Both the position numbers and the translations under genes were made by a program. From assembly GCA_012271065.1 (NCBI GenBank), contig JAAXHE010000108.1, positions 1 through 14,294 of the forward strand: 14,294 nt of DNA. Direction: 5' to 3'. Shown here piece after piece: positions 1-8,507 of the stretch (its first letter is position 1; every line of letters starts with the position of its first letter). A model generated the notes under the pieces. That model was not told where the DNA came from, searched no databases, and saw only the letters and a list, made by a program, of their open reading frames with translations. Source of the stretch: Candidatus Latescibacterota bacterium (GTDB lineage Bacteria; Latescibacterota; UBA2968; GCA-2709665).

Positions 1-95
1 TTGCTGGTGCGCTTGCCTACCCGCTCGCGCTACGTTTTTTCTCGGCCGGGACCGCCGCGGAGGCATTGCGTCTGGCCGGATTGATCCGGCGTTAG
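1..95 (+). CDS. C-terminal tail of an unidentified gene, cut by the window edge
   Basis: The reading frame that starts at base 3 stays open for 30 codons and stops with TAG at 93-95. Its tail reads ALAYPLALRFFSAGTAAEAL followed by RLAGLIRR. The short hydrophobic stretch and the basic end would suit the last segment of a membrane protein, for example a polysaccharide transporter, but 30 residues are too few to name a family. It does not resemble the C-terminus of NuoB, which would be the expected neighbour of nuoC. The stop codon overlaps the first bases of the inverted-repeat element that starts at 92, so the element may have defined this C-terminus. The other two frames are also open for part of this stretch, so the frame choice is only probable. 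Confidence 0.4.
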   Translation, partial: AGALAYPLALRFFSAGTAAEALRLAGLIRR

Positions 96-245
96 CAGTC
101 CGTTGAAAAAGTCGCTCTGCAGGCGAGGTCGAAGACAAGGCGCGCAACAGAGTCCCATCCTGCGATTCGGCGAGGGAGCGCAACGCAGTCATTCGACCGC
201 AATGGCCGGTCGTAGCCCGGATGGGTTTTTTCAACGGGCTGCTAA
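92..245. mobile_element. MITE-like inverted-repeat element, copy 1 (about 154 bp)
   Basis: The left end TTAGCAGTCCGTTGAAAAA (92-110) is matched in inverted orientation by the right end TTTTTCAACGGGCTGCTAA (227-245), with one mismatch in 19. Both ends contain a TA step just inside the boundary, as for elements that insert at TA. There is no open frame of note inside. A smaller internal hairpin is visible around 195-212, where CGACC pairs with GGTCG. Bases 94-127 recur with two mismatches on the other strand at 11667-11700, so this is a dispersed repeat and not a chance hairpin. It separates the upstream gene from nuoC and would be read through by any nuo transcript that starts further left. 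No transposase belongs to it. Confidence 0.75.
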
Positions 246-278
246 GCAGGTTGGTGGGAACGCTCGTGGAGACGACCG

Positions 279-749
279 ATGACGCCGCAGGAGATTTTCG
301 ACCGGCTTAAAGGGAAGTTCGGCGACCGGGTTCTGGATCTGACCGGGAACGTGGACCCGTTTATTCGGGTAAGCGCAGACGCAATCGCGGATATCGGTCT
401 CTATCTGCGAGACGACGAGGCGATGGGTTTCGAGTCGCTGATGTGTCTGAGCGGGGTGGATTATCCGGAACACCTTTCGCTGGTCTATCACCTGTTTTCC
501 TCGGCGCACCGGCACAAGATAACGCTGAAGACGGATCTGGGTAGAGAGGACCCCCGTCTGCCGACCGTGGAGGGTGTCTGGCGGGTGGCGAACTGGCACG
601 AACGCGAGACGTACGACATGTTCGGAATCGTCTTCGAAGGTCACAGCGATCTACGGCGCATCCTGTGTCCCGACGACTGGGAAGGGTGGCCCCTGCGCAA
701 GGATTACGAGGTTCAGGAATATTATCGCGGTATCCGGGTTGAGGTATAG
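279..749 (+). CDS. nuoC: NADH-quinone oxidoreductase subunit C
   Basis: This 156-residue protein is the 30-kDa-type subunit of the peripheral arm of Complex I. It packs against NuoD at the junction with the membrane arm and carries no cofactor. The family signature is near the C-terminus: WHERETYDMFGIVFEGHSDL followed by RRILCPDDWEGWPLRKDY. It is a free-standing subunit, not the NuoCD fusion of Escherichia coli. The ATG at 279 has a GTGGAG stretch 7 bases upstream. It is the first gene of the visible nuo run, and 33 bases separate it from the inverted-repeat element. No convincing promoter is visible between 96 and 278. nuoB, which usually precedes nuoC, is not here. Confidence 0.95.
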   Translation: MTPQEIFDRLKGKFGDRVLDLTGNVDPFIRVSADAIADIGLYLRDDEAMGFESLMCLSGVDYPEHLSLVYHLFSSAHRHKITLKTDLGREDPRLPTVEGVWRVANWHERETYDMFGIVFEGHSDLRRILCPDDWEGWPLRKDYEVQEYYRGIRVEV

Positions 750-752
750 ATT

Positions 753-1952
753 ATGGCAGGGATTTCACACGCGACGGCAGAGGTGACGGTGGAGCGGCCG
801 GGGTTGCCGCAGGTATCGGACGTGGAGGACGACAACCTCAACAGCGAGATGATGACGATCAACATGGGACCCCAGCATCCGAGCACGCACGGGGTGCTGC
901 GCCTGGAGATCAGGACGGACGGAGAGATTGTAGAGGAGGCAAAACCCCATATCGGTTATCTCCATCGTTGCTTTGAAAAACACGCCGAGAATCTGCCGTA
1001 TCAACAGGTGATCCCGTTCACGGATCGAATGGATTATCTGGCGGCGATGAATAACAATATGGGGTATGTTCTGGCCGTAGAGAAACTGATGGGGCTCGAG
1101 ATTCCGGAGCGGGTGGAATACATCCGGGTCATCATGTGTGAGTTGAACCGGATTGCCAGTCACCTGGTTTCGTTCGGGACCTATGGAATGGATATCGGGG
1201 CGTTTACGCCCTTTTTGTTTGCCTTCAGGGAACGGGAAGACATCTTCGACCTGTTTGAAATGACGTGCGGGGCGCGGATGTTGTACAATTACATCTGGGT
1301 GGGCGGGGTCTCTCACGACCTGCCGCCGGGTTTCGTGGAGCGTTGCCGCCACTTTCTCGCCGCGTTCGAAGGAAAGCTGAAAGAGTACAACGACCTGCTG
1401 ACGTACAACAAGATCTTCATCGAGCGGACGGCCAACGTGGGCGTTCTGTCGCTGGCATCGGCGTACAGCCACAACATTACCGGCCCGAATCTCAGGGGAT
1501 GCGGGGTGGCGTGGGATCTGCGCCGGGACGAACCGTATTCAATATACGATCGGTTCGAGTTCGACGTGCCGTATGGCAGGGGAGAGATGGGGACCTTGGG
1601 CGATTGCTGGGACCGGTATATGGTACGGATAAGGGAGATGGAGCAAAGCGCACGGATCGTGTCTCAGGCGCTCGATCAAATTCCGGAGGGCGGCGACGTC
1701 CAGGCCGCGGTCCCCAGAAACGTGCGGCCCCCCAAAGAAGCGGAGTGTTACGTCCGCAGCGAGAATCCAAGGGGTGAACTGGGTGTATACGTGATCAGCG
1801 ACGGTACCAACGTGCCGTACCGGGTGCGGGTGAAATCGCCCTGCTTTACGGTGATGAGCGTATTCGACGAACTCGCCAGGGGCCATTATCTGGCCGACAT
1901 TATCGCCATCATCGGAAGTATCGATATCGTACTGGGCGAGATCGACCGCTAG
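753..1952 (+). CDS. nuoD: NADH-quinone oxidoreductase subunit D
   Basis: NuoD is the 49-kDa-type subunit (399 residues), related to the large subunit of NiFe hydrogenases. With NuoB and NuoH it forms the quinone-binding cavity. The motif [11 protein letters not shown] lies at residues 37-47 and its histidines fall where the quinone headgroup is bound in studied complexes. The Tyr of DRMDYL (residues 91-96) is the other expected quinone ligand. The helices around [15 protein letters not shown] and the C-terminal DIVLGEIDR end are typical. The first 35 residues are a variable acidic leader. The gene begins three bases after the nuoC stop, with GAGG upstream, so the two are co-translated. Nothing is missing from the conserved core. 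Confidence 0.97.
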   Translation: MAGISHATAEVTVERPGLPQVSDVEDDNLNSEMMTINMGPQHPSTHGVLRLEIRTDGEIVEEAKPHIGYLHRCFEKHAENLPYQQVIPFTDRMDYLAAMNNNMGYVLAVEKLMGLEIPERVEYIRVIMCELNRIASHLVSFGTYGMDIGAFTPFLFAFREREDIFDLFEMTCGARMLYNYIWVGGVSHDLPPGFVERCRHFLAAFEGKLKEYNDLLTYNKIFIERTANVGVLSLASAYSHNITGPNLRGCGVAWDLRRDEPYSIYDRFEFDVPYGRGEMGTLGDCWDRYMVRIREMEQSARIVSQALDQIPEGGDVQAAVPRNVRPPKEAECYVRSENPRGELGVYVISDGTNVPYRVRVKSPCFTVMSVFDELARGHYLADIIAIIGSIDIVLGEIDR

Positions 1953-1963
1953 GGAATCGCATT

Positions 1964-3139
1964 ATGCTCGAGTTGGCCGAAACTCTCGTGAATCAGGTGG
2001 GCTTTTTGAGCGCCGTGCCGATCGGCTTGGTGACCCTTGCATTGGGGCTGCTCGCCGGGATTGTCGTCGTAACGCTGGTCGCGGTACTCGGGCTCATTAT
2101 GGTCTATATGGAAATGAAGATTTCCGCCCATATCCAGGACCGCCTGGGACCGATGCGGACCGGCGGCTGGCACGGCTGGGCACAGCCGATCGCCGACGGC
2201 GTCAAGCTTCTGCTGAAGGAAGACATCATTCCGGCGGCGGCGGATAAAGGCCTGTTTATTCTGGCGCCCCTGCTGGTCTTTTCAGGAACCCTGGCCATCT
2301 TCGTGTGCATCCCCTTCGGCGACAGCCTTATCGTGAGCGATCTGAATATCGGCCTGTTCTACATTCTGGCCATTTCGTCGCTGGGCGTGCTCGGCATTCT
2401 CATGGCCGGATGGGCGTCCAACAACAAGTGGTCACTGCTCGGCGCGATGCGCTCGGCCGCACAGGTCGTGAGTTATGAGATTCCCGTGGCCATGGCGTTC
2501 CTGAGTGTGATCCCTCTCGTGGGTACGCTGAGCACGCAGGACCTGGTCGCGGCGCAGTCCGGGTCGCTGTATCACTGGTTCGTGTTTCGCAATCCGTTTA
2601 CGTTTCTCGCGTTCATCCTTTACTTTATCGCGTCGCTTGCCGAGGTCAACCGGACGCCGTTCGATATACCCGAGGCGGAATCCGAACTCGTGGCCGGCTA
2701 TCACACCGAGTACAGCGGCATGAGATTCTCGTTCTTTTTCGTGGCGGAATACGCGGCGATGGTGGCCGTGAGTATGGTTGGCGCGGTCGTGTTTCTGGGC
2801 GGCTGGCAGGCGCCCTGGGGCGGTTCGTTTCCGGCTGGGCCCATCTGGATGATCGGCAAGGGTCTCCTTCTGGTGGCCGTACAGATGTGGATCCGCTGGA
2901 CGCTTCCCCGTCTGCGCGTCGATCAGCTGATGTTCGTGGGCTGGAAAGTGCTCACGCCTGCCGCTTTTCTGTGCCTGCTCGGATCGGTTGTGTGGCACTT
3001 CGCCGTTCCGGCATGGTTGCAGGAAATCTCCAAGGTCGGGCTGATGGGCGCAATGGCCGTCATTCTGGCCTTCCTGTTGCGTTCGGCCGCCCAGGGATTG
3101 ATGCAGGGGCGTTCACAGCGAGCCCAGACGGCATCATAG
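1964..3139 (+). CDS. nuoH: NADH-quinone oxidoreductase subunit H
   Basis: NuoH (391 residues) is the multi-spanning membrane subunit that joins the peripheral arm to the proton-pumping arm and forms the quinone entry channel. The first loop motif, [16 protein letters not shown] and on through [11 protein letters not shown], lies at residues 49-87. The acidic loop [20 protein letters not shown] is at residues 226-245 and is followed by [14 protein letters not shown]. About eight hydrophobic segments are visible. It is somewhat longer than the roughly 325-350 residues usual for the family, mainly because of the N-terminal lead and the C-terminal [15 protein letters not shown] tail. AGGGA precedes the ATG, 11 bases after nuoD. 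In classical operons nuoE, F and G would sit between nuoD and nuoH; they are absent. Confidence 0.97.
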   Translation: MLELAETLVNQVGFLSAVPIGLVTLALGLLAGIVVVTLVAVLGLIMVYMEMKISAHIQDRLGPMRTGGWHGWAQPIADGVKLLLKEDIIPAAADKGLFILAPLLVFSGTLAIFVCIPFGDSLIVSDLNIGLFYILAISSLGVLGILMAGWASNNKWSLLGAMRSAAQVVSYEIPVAMAFLSVIPLVGTLSTQDLVAAQSGSLYHWFVFRNPFTFLAFILYFIASLAEVNRTPFDIPEAESELVAGYHTEYSGMRFSFFFVAEYAAMVAVSMVGAVVFLGGWQAPWGGSFPAGPIWMIGKGLLLVAVQMWIRWTLPRLRVDQLMFVGWKVLTPAAFLCLLGSVVWHFAVPAWLQEISKVGLMGAMAVILAFLLRSAAQGLMQGRSQRAQTAS

Positions 3140-3193
3140 CGGGGCGGCAAATCCCGATCAGAATCAAAGAACTCTTCCTCCATAGGTGATGCA

Positions 3194-3682
3194 ATGGGAT
3201 CGTATTTCAGGAATCTCTATCAGTCGGCTGCTTCCATCTGGGTGGGGTTGAATATCACCTTGAAGCATATGTTCACACCATCGATTACCCTTCAATATCC
3301 GGACGAGCGCTGGCAGATGCCGGAACGGGCGCGCAACCAGCTGTTCAACGATATAGATGATTGCATCGGCTGCGACCAGTGTGCAAGAGCCTGTCCCGTG
3401 GACTGTATTTATATAGAGTGCGAAAAAGCCGGTCCCGACGAGGATCTGGGCCTGACGTCCAAGGGAACGAAAAAGCGGCTCAAGGTTCTGCGTTTCGATA
3501 TCGACATGGGGCTTTGTTGTTATTGCGGTCTCTGTACCTATCCGTGTCCGACCGAATGCCTGGTCATGACCCCGAATTACGAGTCGTCGGTCTACGATCG
3601 GACCGACCTGGTCTACCGTTACGCCCGTCCATGGGACTACGAAACGAAACCCGCTGACACAGAATCCGCCGAACGTCAGTAG
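3194..3682 (+). CDS. nuoI: NADH-quinone oxidoreductase subunit I, two [4Fe-4S] clusters
   Basis: NuoI (162 residues) is the ferredoxin-like subunit that passes electrons through clusters N6a and N6b toward NuoB. The first motif CIGCDQCARACPVDC supplies Cys57, 60, 63 and 67. The second motif CCYCGLCTYPCPTEC supplies Cys108, 111, 114 and 118. In the known ferredoxin pattern, the fourth Cys of each motif completes the other cluster. The N-terminal amphipathic stretch (about residues 1-30) is the part that lies along the membrane in this family. The insert between the motifs (residues 77-99, rich in Lys and Glu) is longer than in E. coli and resembles NuoI of 11-subunit complexes. AGGTGA precedes the ATG; the gap to nuoH is 54 bases. 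Confidence 0.97.
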   Translation: MGSYFRNLYQSAASIWVGLNITLKHMFTPSITLQYPDERWQMPERARNQLFNDIDDCIGCDQCARACPVDCIYIECEKAGPDEDLGLTSKGTKKRLKVLRFDIDMGLCCYCGLCTYPCPTECLVMTPNYESSVYDRTDLVYRYARPWDYETKPADTESAERQ

Positions 3683-3702
3683 CCTCCGGGATTGGTTGTC
3701 AT

Positions 3703-4224
3703 ATGGAGCTCTCAACGATCGTGTTCTACCTGTTTGCGGCCGTGACCGTGGGGTCGGCGGCCGCCGTCGTGTTCGTAAGCCGGCTGATTTACGCGGTATT
3801 TGCCCTGCTGTTTACGTTTTTCGGCGTCGCCGGTCTGTACGTATTTCTCGATGCCGATTTTCTGGCCGGCGCGCAGGTATTGATCTACGTCGGCGGAATC
3901 CTGATTCTGTTGCTCTTCGGCGTGATGCTGACCAACCGCATCTACGATTTGAATCTGCTGGCCGAACGGGTGCAGTTCCTTCCCAGCGTGGTTGTCGTCG
4001 GCGCCGGGTTCGCGCTGCTGGTCATGGTGATCCTGAAAACGTCGTGGCCGCTGTCCGGGGGGCCGGCGCCCGCTTCCAGTACGGCGGAGATCGGCAAGGC
4101 GCTGATGACAACCTACGTCCTGCCGTTCGAGGTGGCCGGCATGCTGTTGCTGGCTGCGCTGCTCGGCGCTTCGATGCTGGCCGGAGGAGGGAAGGGGCAG
4201 GAGGAGGACGAGGGGGAGTTATGA
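3703..4224 (+). CDS. nuoJ: NADH-quinone oxidoreductase subunit J
   Basis: NuoJ (173 residues) is a small membrane subunit with about five transmembrane segments. Its third segment forms part of the chain of charged residues linking the quinone site to the pumping subunits. The family signature lies around residues 46-70, DADFLAGAQVLIYVGGILIL followed by LLFGVML. The order between nuoI and nuoK agrees with this. The C-terminal tail is short and very acidic (GKGQEEDEGEL). The stop TGA at 4222-4224 overlaps the ATG of nuoK (ATGA), a sign of translational coupling. The ribosome site in front of the ATG at 3703 is weak. Confidence 0.94.
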   Translation: MELSTIVFYLFAAVTVGSAAAVVFVSRLIYAVFALLFTFFGVAGLYVFLDADFLAGAQVLIYVGGILILLLFGVMLTNRIYDLNLLAERVQFLPSVVVVGAGFALLVMVILKTSWPLSGGPAPASSTAEIGKALMTTYVLPFEVAGMLLLAALLGASMLAGGGKGQEEDEGEL

Positions 4225-4526
4225 TTGCCCTGGAGCACTACCTGGTCGTCGGGGCCATTCTCTTCTGTCTGGGAATTCTGGCCGTTGCCACCCGTCGCAA
4301 TGCAATCAGCATTCTGATGGGGGTGGAACTCATATTGAATGCCGCCAACCTGAATCTTGTCGCGTTCGCGCGGTTTACCGATTCCGGTTTGGAGGGGCAG
4401 GTGTTCGCCGTTTTCGTGATTGTCCTCGCCGCGGCGGAGGCGGCGGTTGCGCTGGCGATCGTTCTGAATATCTACCGCAATTATCAGATGGTCAACATCG
4501 ACAGACTGGACTCATTGAGCGGCTGA
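4221..4526 (+). CDS. nuoK: NADH-quinone oxidoreductase subunit K
   Basis: NuoK (101 residues) is a three-helix membrane subunit related to MrpC of sodium/proton antiporters. The two buried glutamates expected for proton transfer are present: Glu36 in GVELILNAANLNLVAF and Glu73 in LAAAEAAVALAIVLNIYR. The length matches the usual 100 or so residues. The start is fixed by the ATGA overlap with nuoJ and by GGGGGAG 3-9 bases before the ATG. A longer open frame in the same phase extends upstream to 3696, but it only shadows nuoJ. Confidence 0.96.
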   Translation: MIALEHYLVVGAILFCLGILAVATRRNAISILMGVELILNAANLNLVAFARFTDSGLEGQVFAVFVIVLAAAEAAVALAIVLNIYRNYQMVNIDRLDSLSG

Positions 4527-4543
4527 AGGTTCCGGGAGAGTAG

Positions 4544-6622
4544 ATGCCCTTGGATTTGCTTTTCATCCCTGTGCTGCCACTGGCGGCATTCGCCGTACAG
4601 GCTTTCTGGGGCCGGCGTCTGCCGCGCGGGGGCGACTGGGTACCCCTCGCTGCAATTTCCATTTCATTTCTTCTATCTCTCCGGTACTTCATCCTGGCGC
4701 TTTCGGCCTACGATCCGGGGTGGCGCCTCGAGCTCGATTCGTGGGTCTGGCTGGACCTGAGCGCCGCGAAGATCAGCGTAGGCCTGCTGGTCGACAATAT
4801 CACCGCCGTCATGTTGATGGTTGTCACGGTTGTAAGCGGCCTCGTGCACCTCTATTCGATCGGTTACATGCACGGAGACCCCCGATATTCCCGGTTTTTC
4901 GGGTTTCTCGCGATCTTTTCCTTTTCGATGCTCGGCCTGGTTCTGGTTGACAATTTCCTGCTGCTCTATGTGTTCTGGGAACTCGTAGGGCTCTCTTCAT
5001 ATCTGCTGATCGGTTTCTGGTATGAGAAACCGTCGGCGGCCGCGGCATGTAAAAAAGCGTTCCTGGTAAACCGGGTCGGAGACCTGGGCTTTTTCGTAGG
5101 GATAATGATCGTTTTCTGGAAGGTTGGCGCATTCGACTTTGCGAGCGTCTACGACGGTGTTGCCAGCGGCCGTCTGAGTGGTGGATTGCTCACGATTGCG
5201 GGCCTGTGCCTGTTCTGCGGCGCGGTCGGGAAGTCGGCGCAGTTTCCGCTGCACGTCTGGTTGCCGGATGCCATGGAGGGTCCGACGCCCGTCAGCGCGC
5301 TGATTCACGCCGCGACGATGGTCGCGGCCGGCGTATATATGGTCACGCGGATGTACCCGATCCTGACGCCCGACGCGCTCGTGGCGATCGCTTACATCGG
5401 CGCGATAACGGCGATTCTGGGCGCAACCATCGCCGTTGCCCAGTACGACATCAAGCGCGTCCTGGCGTACTCGACCATCAGCCAGCTCGGGTATATGATC
5501 ATGGGTCTGGGTGTGGGCGCGTACGTGGCGGGGTTTTTTCACCTGATGACGCACGCGGCTTTCAAGGCATGCCTTTTTCTCGGATCGGGAAGCGTCATCC
5601 ATGCCGTGGAACATGCGTTCCACAAGACGCACAATGAGAGCGACCCGCAGGATATGCGAAATATGGGCGGGCTTCGGGAGAAGATGCCGCGGACGTTCTG
5701 GACCTTTCTGATTGCGACGGTGGCCCTGGCGGGGGTGCCGCTCACGTCCGGATTTCTCAGCAAAGACGCCATACTGGCCGGAGCGCTGGGTTTCGGCGGT
5801 TTCTCCCGGCCGATACACTTCCTGCTTCCGCTGCTGGGATTTGCGGCCGCGGGTTTAACGGCGTTTTACATGTTCCGGCTGATTTTTCTCACGTTCTACG
5901 GAAAACCCAGAGAGAAAACCCTTGTCGAATACGCGCACGAATCTCCCGGCGTGATGACGGTTCCGCTAATTGTGCTGGCGGTTCTGAGTTTCTGGATCTT
6001 CTATGCCTGGAACCCCCTGGGCGGAGAGGGCTGGTTTCAACATCTCGTGAAGCGGCCGGAAGCGGGGCTGCTCGCGGGCAGGGGCGAGGCGTTGCCGATC
6101 GGGTCCGGTGCGGAGGTCTATGCAGCGGGTTCAGACAGCGACGCCGCGCACGCGGCGCACTACCCGGCGATGGTTCTTTCGTTGCTGGTTGCCGGCGCCG
6201 GCATCTATACGGCTTACCGGAAGTATTACAACCGGCGGGAGGAAATGATCGCCCTGGAGGCGAACTTGCTGCAGTCGGGCGGGATCTTCCGGATATTGAA
6301 CCGAAAATGGTATTTCGATGAGCTGTACGAAGCCAGCTTTGTCCGCGCTGTAATGGTCGGGCGAACGGTATTGAACTGGTTCGACGCTCACATTGTAGAC
6401 GGGCTCGTGAATCTGTCAGCCACATTGACCCGGGGTATTTCCTTTGTCGATCGACTGTTCGACGAATGGGTGGTCGACGGACTCGTGAACGCCGTTGCAG
6501 GGATCATCAGGTGGGCGGGCAGCGGATTGAGACGCATTCAGACGGGACGCCTGCAGACCTATGTCGTTCTGGTTATGGGAGGCATTCTGGCCCTGATGGT
6601 GATCCGGTTGATGGTTGCATGA
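4544..6622 (+). CDS. nuoL: NADH-quinone oxidoreductase subunit L, antiporter-like
   Basis: NuoL (692 residues) is the distal antiporter-like subunit that completes one proton channel. Its long lateral helix clamps the membrane arm. Key residues are visible: Glu146 in LYVFWELVGLSSYLLIGFW, Lys230 in GAVGKSAQFPLHVWLPDAME, and His255 in ALIHAATMVAAGVYMVTRM. The second proton-path region follows in YDIKRVLAYSTISQLGYM. The C-terminal 200 residues hold the amphipathic helix and final anchor (LMVIRLMVA). The length suits the family, which is usually 610-700 residues. GGAGAG precedes the ATG, 17 bases after nuoK. The stop TGA overlaps an ATG at 6619 that opens a frame continuous with nuoM. Confidence 0.97.
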   Translation: MPLDLLFIPVLPLAAFAVQAFWGRRLPRGGDWVPLAAISISFLLSLRYFILALSAYDPGWRLELDSWVWLDLSAAKISVGLLVDNITAVMLMVVTVVSGLVHLYSIGYMHGDPRYSRFFGFLAIFSFSMLGLVLVDNFLLLYVFWELVGLSSYLLIGFWYEKPSAAAACKKAFLVNRVGDLGFFVGIMIVFWKVGAFDFASVYDGVASGRLSGGLLTIAGLCLFCGAVGKSAQFPLHVWLPDAMEGPTPVSALIHAATMVAAGVYMVTRMYPILTPDALVAIAYIGAITAILGATIAVAQYDIKRVLAYSTISQLGYMIMGLGVGAYVAGFFHLMTHAAFKACLFLGSGSVIHAVEHAFHKTHNESDPQDMRNMGGLREKMPRTFWTFLIATVALAGVPLTSGFLSKDAILAGALGFGGFSRPIHFLLPLLGFAAAGLTAFYMFRLIFLTFYGKPREKTLVEYAHESPGVMTVPLIVLAVLSFWIFYAWNPLGGEGWFQHLVKRPEAGLLAGRGEALPIGSGAEVYAAGSDSDAAHAAHYPAMVLSLLVAGAGIYTAYRKYYNRREEMIALEANLLQSGGIFRILNRKWYFDELYEASFVRAVMVGRTVLNWFDAHIVDGLVNLSATLTRGISFVDRLFDEWVVDGLVNAVAGIIRWAGSGLRRIQTGRLQTYVVLVMGGILALMVIRLMVA

Positions 6623-6798
6623 ACTGTTTTTATGTGAATTGCAGGTCGCAACCGGACGCGGGAACTCCGGAACAGCACGCTGACGATCATTGCGCCGAAT
6701 GCAGAGCAACGGGACGATTCCGGAAACTGGCGCCATGGGCGGTTCCGCCGCCCGACCGGGTGGCGCCACGCGATTCTGATGAGGGAGGTATCCGACAA

Positions 6799-8376
6799 AT
6801 GGATCAGTGGATTCTGACACTGTTAACGTTTATTCCAGTGCTGGGAGCGGTGGTCATTCTGCTGATGCCGGGCAGGGCGGTCAATGCGATCCGCCGGGTT
6901 GCGCTGGCTGCGACCGGACTCTGCCTTCTGCTGGCCATCTGGTTGTTTCAGGATTTCGACCGGTCTGTACCCGACATGCAGTATGAAGTTCAGCTTCCCT
7001 GGATCGAATCGTTCAATATCCAGTATTATATGGGCATAGACGGCCTGAGTGTGTCGATGGTGCTGCTGACGGCGCTGCTGGGTTTCCTCTGCGTTCCCGC
7101 CTCCTGGTCCATCAACCGCGGCGTAAAGGGATATTTCGCGCTCTTTCTACTGCTTGAGACCGGCATGCAGGGTGTGTTCGTGTCGCTGGATTTCTTCCTG
7201 TTCTACGTTTTCTGGGAGGTGATGCTGTTGCCGATGTACTTCCTGATCGGGATCTGGGGAGGCCCGCGCAAGGAATATGCCGCCATCAAGTTCTTTCTGT
7301 ACACACTGGCGGGGAGCGTGTTGTTGTTGCTGGTCATGCTCGCATTTTACTTCAATGTCACCGATCCGGATACGGGAAATCATACGTTCAATATGCTGGT
7401 CATGATGGACCAGGCCAACCACTCCGAGTGGCTTCGTGCCGGCCTGATTTTCGGGTATTCTGCTCCGGTAATCATCTGGATTGCCATGTTTATCGGTTTT
7501 GCCATCAAGGTGCCCCTGTTTCCGTTCCATACCTGGCTTCCCGACGCCCATGTCGAAGCGCCTACGGCCATCAGCGTCATTCTGGCCGGGGTGCTCCTGA
7601 AAATGGGTACCTATGGCATTTTGCGGTTCAATTACCCGATGTTGCCCGATGTCACACGTGATTTCAGCTATTTTCTGGCCGTTATCGGGGTCATCAACAT
7701 CATCTATGGTGCGCTTGTTGCAATGGCGCAGACCGATCTGAAAAAACTCGTGGCGTATTCCAGCATCAGCCATATGGGTTTTGTGATGCTCGGCATGTCG
7801 TCGTTTACGCCACACGGAATAAACGGGGCTGTATTTCAGATGTTCAACCACGGCACCATTACGGCAATGTTGTTTCTGCTCGTTGGCGTGATTTACGACC
7901 GGGCGCATCACCGCTATATCGTATACCCCAACGACTACGAAGATCCGGATTTGCGCGGGAAACTGGGGTTCGGGGGGTTGTGGTCGCACATGCCGGTGTA
8001 CGGCAGTCTGACGATGGTGGCCTACTTCGCAGCGCTGGGTCTGCCCGGCCTTTCAGGGTTTATCAGCGAAGCTCTCTGCTTCCTGGGCGCATTCCAGGTC
8101 CATCGAACCATGACAATCCTGGGTACGCTGGGCGTACTGCTGGGAGCCGCCTACATGCTATGGGCCTTTCAGCGTCTGTTTATGGGGCCTTTCAACGAAC
8201 GATGGAAAGACCTGCCCGAGATTAACGGCCGCGAGATTTTCTGCCTTGCGCCGCTGGCGGTCATCGTCATCGTCCTGGGCATCTATCCGTCACCGGTGCT
8301 GGATCTGCTGGCGCAGTCGCTTGGAGAGCTTGTCAAAGACCTGAACGGGCCGGTTATGTCCGCGTTGCAGCCGTAG
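6799..8376 (+). CDS. nuoM: NADH-quinone oxidoreductase subunit M, antiporter-like
   Basis: NuoM (525 residues from this start) is the middle antiporter-like subunit. Conserved charges are present: Glu140 in FYVFWEVMLLPMYFLIGIWG, Lys237 in GFAIKVPLFPFHTWLPDAH, and Lys268 in AGVLLKMGTYGILRF. The channel motif TDLKKLVAYSSISHMGFVML follows. I chose the ATG at 6799 because GGGAGGT lies 9 bases upstream and the protein then starts like other NuoM proteins (MDQWILTLLTFIPVLGA). The same frame is open back to an ATG at 6619 that overlaps the nuoL stop. That reading adds a 60-residue Cys-rich leader and would give 585 residues. The 176-base gap to nuoL is large for this operon. Confidence 0.95.
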   Translation: MDQWILTLLTFIPVLGAVVILLMPGRAVNAIRRVALAATGLCLLLAIWLFQDFDRSVPDMQYEVQLPWIESFNIQYYMGIDGLSVSMVLLTALLGFLCVPASWSINRGVKGYFALFLLLETGMQGVFVSLDFFLFYVFWEVMLLPMYFLIGIWGGPRKEYAAIKFFLYTLAGSVLLLLVMLAFYFNVTDPDTGNHTFNMLVMMDQANHSEWLRAGLIFGYSAPVIIWIAMFIGFAIKVPLFPFHTWLPDAHVEAPTAISVILAGVLLKMGTYGILRFNYPMLPDVTRDFSYFLAVIGVINIIYGALVAMAQTDLKKLVAYSSISHMGFVMLGMSSFTPHGINGAVFQMFNHGTITAMLFLLVGVIYDRAHHRYIVYPNDYEDPDLRGKLGFGGLWSHMPVYGSLTMVAYFAALGLPGLSGFISEALCFLGAFQVHRTMTILGTLGVLLGAAYMLWAFQRLFMGPFNERWKDLPEINGREIFCLAPLAVIVIVLGIYPSPVLDLLAQSLGELVKDLNGPVMSALQP

Positions 8377-8507
8377 TGCCCTGTCCCGTAAATTTCTCAC
8401 CTTTCGGCAACCTGCTTCCGGACTGAATACGAGCAGCCTGAGAGTAGGTTCGATAGCCCGGATCTTCACCGGATTCAGGGCTGGATGCCGATGGAAGGAA
8501 CGTTCTT
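8377..8507. repeat. Gap between nuoM and nuoN with an imperfect palindrome
   Basis: No gene fits in these 131 bases. An imperfect palindrome lies around 8453-8483, where TAGCCCGGAT faces GGATTCAGGGCT. It looks like an intergenic REP-type hairpin of the kind that starts TAGCCCGGAT. The same TAGCCCGGAT string occurs inside the inverted-repeat element at 213-222. GGAAGGA at 8493-8499 is the ribosome site of nuoN. Confidence 0.3.

Noticed and set aside
4997..5818. Long minus-strand open frames opposite nuoL (and likewise 765-1472 opposite nuoD and 7147-7989 opposite nuoM).
   Set aside because: They are rich in Arg, His and Gln, which is what GC-rich hydrophobic genes give on the opposite strand. 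They have no motifs and the + strand genes are certain.
6466..6798. Long in-frame upstream extension of nuoM that overlaps the end of nuoL.
   Set aside because: The part before 6619 only shadows nuoL in another frame. A strong ribosome site and a family-typical N-terminus mark 6799 as the start; the 6619-6798 part is kept as a finding only.
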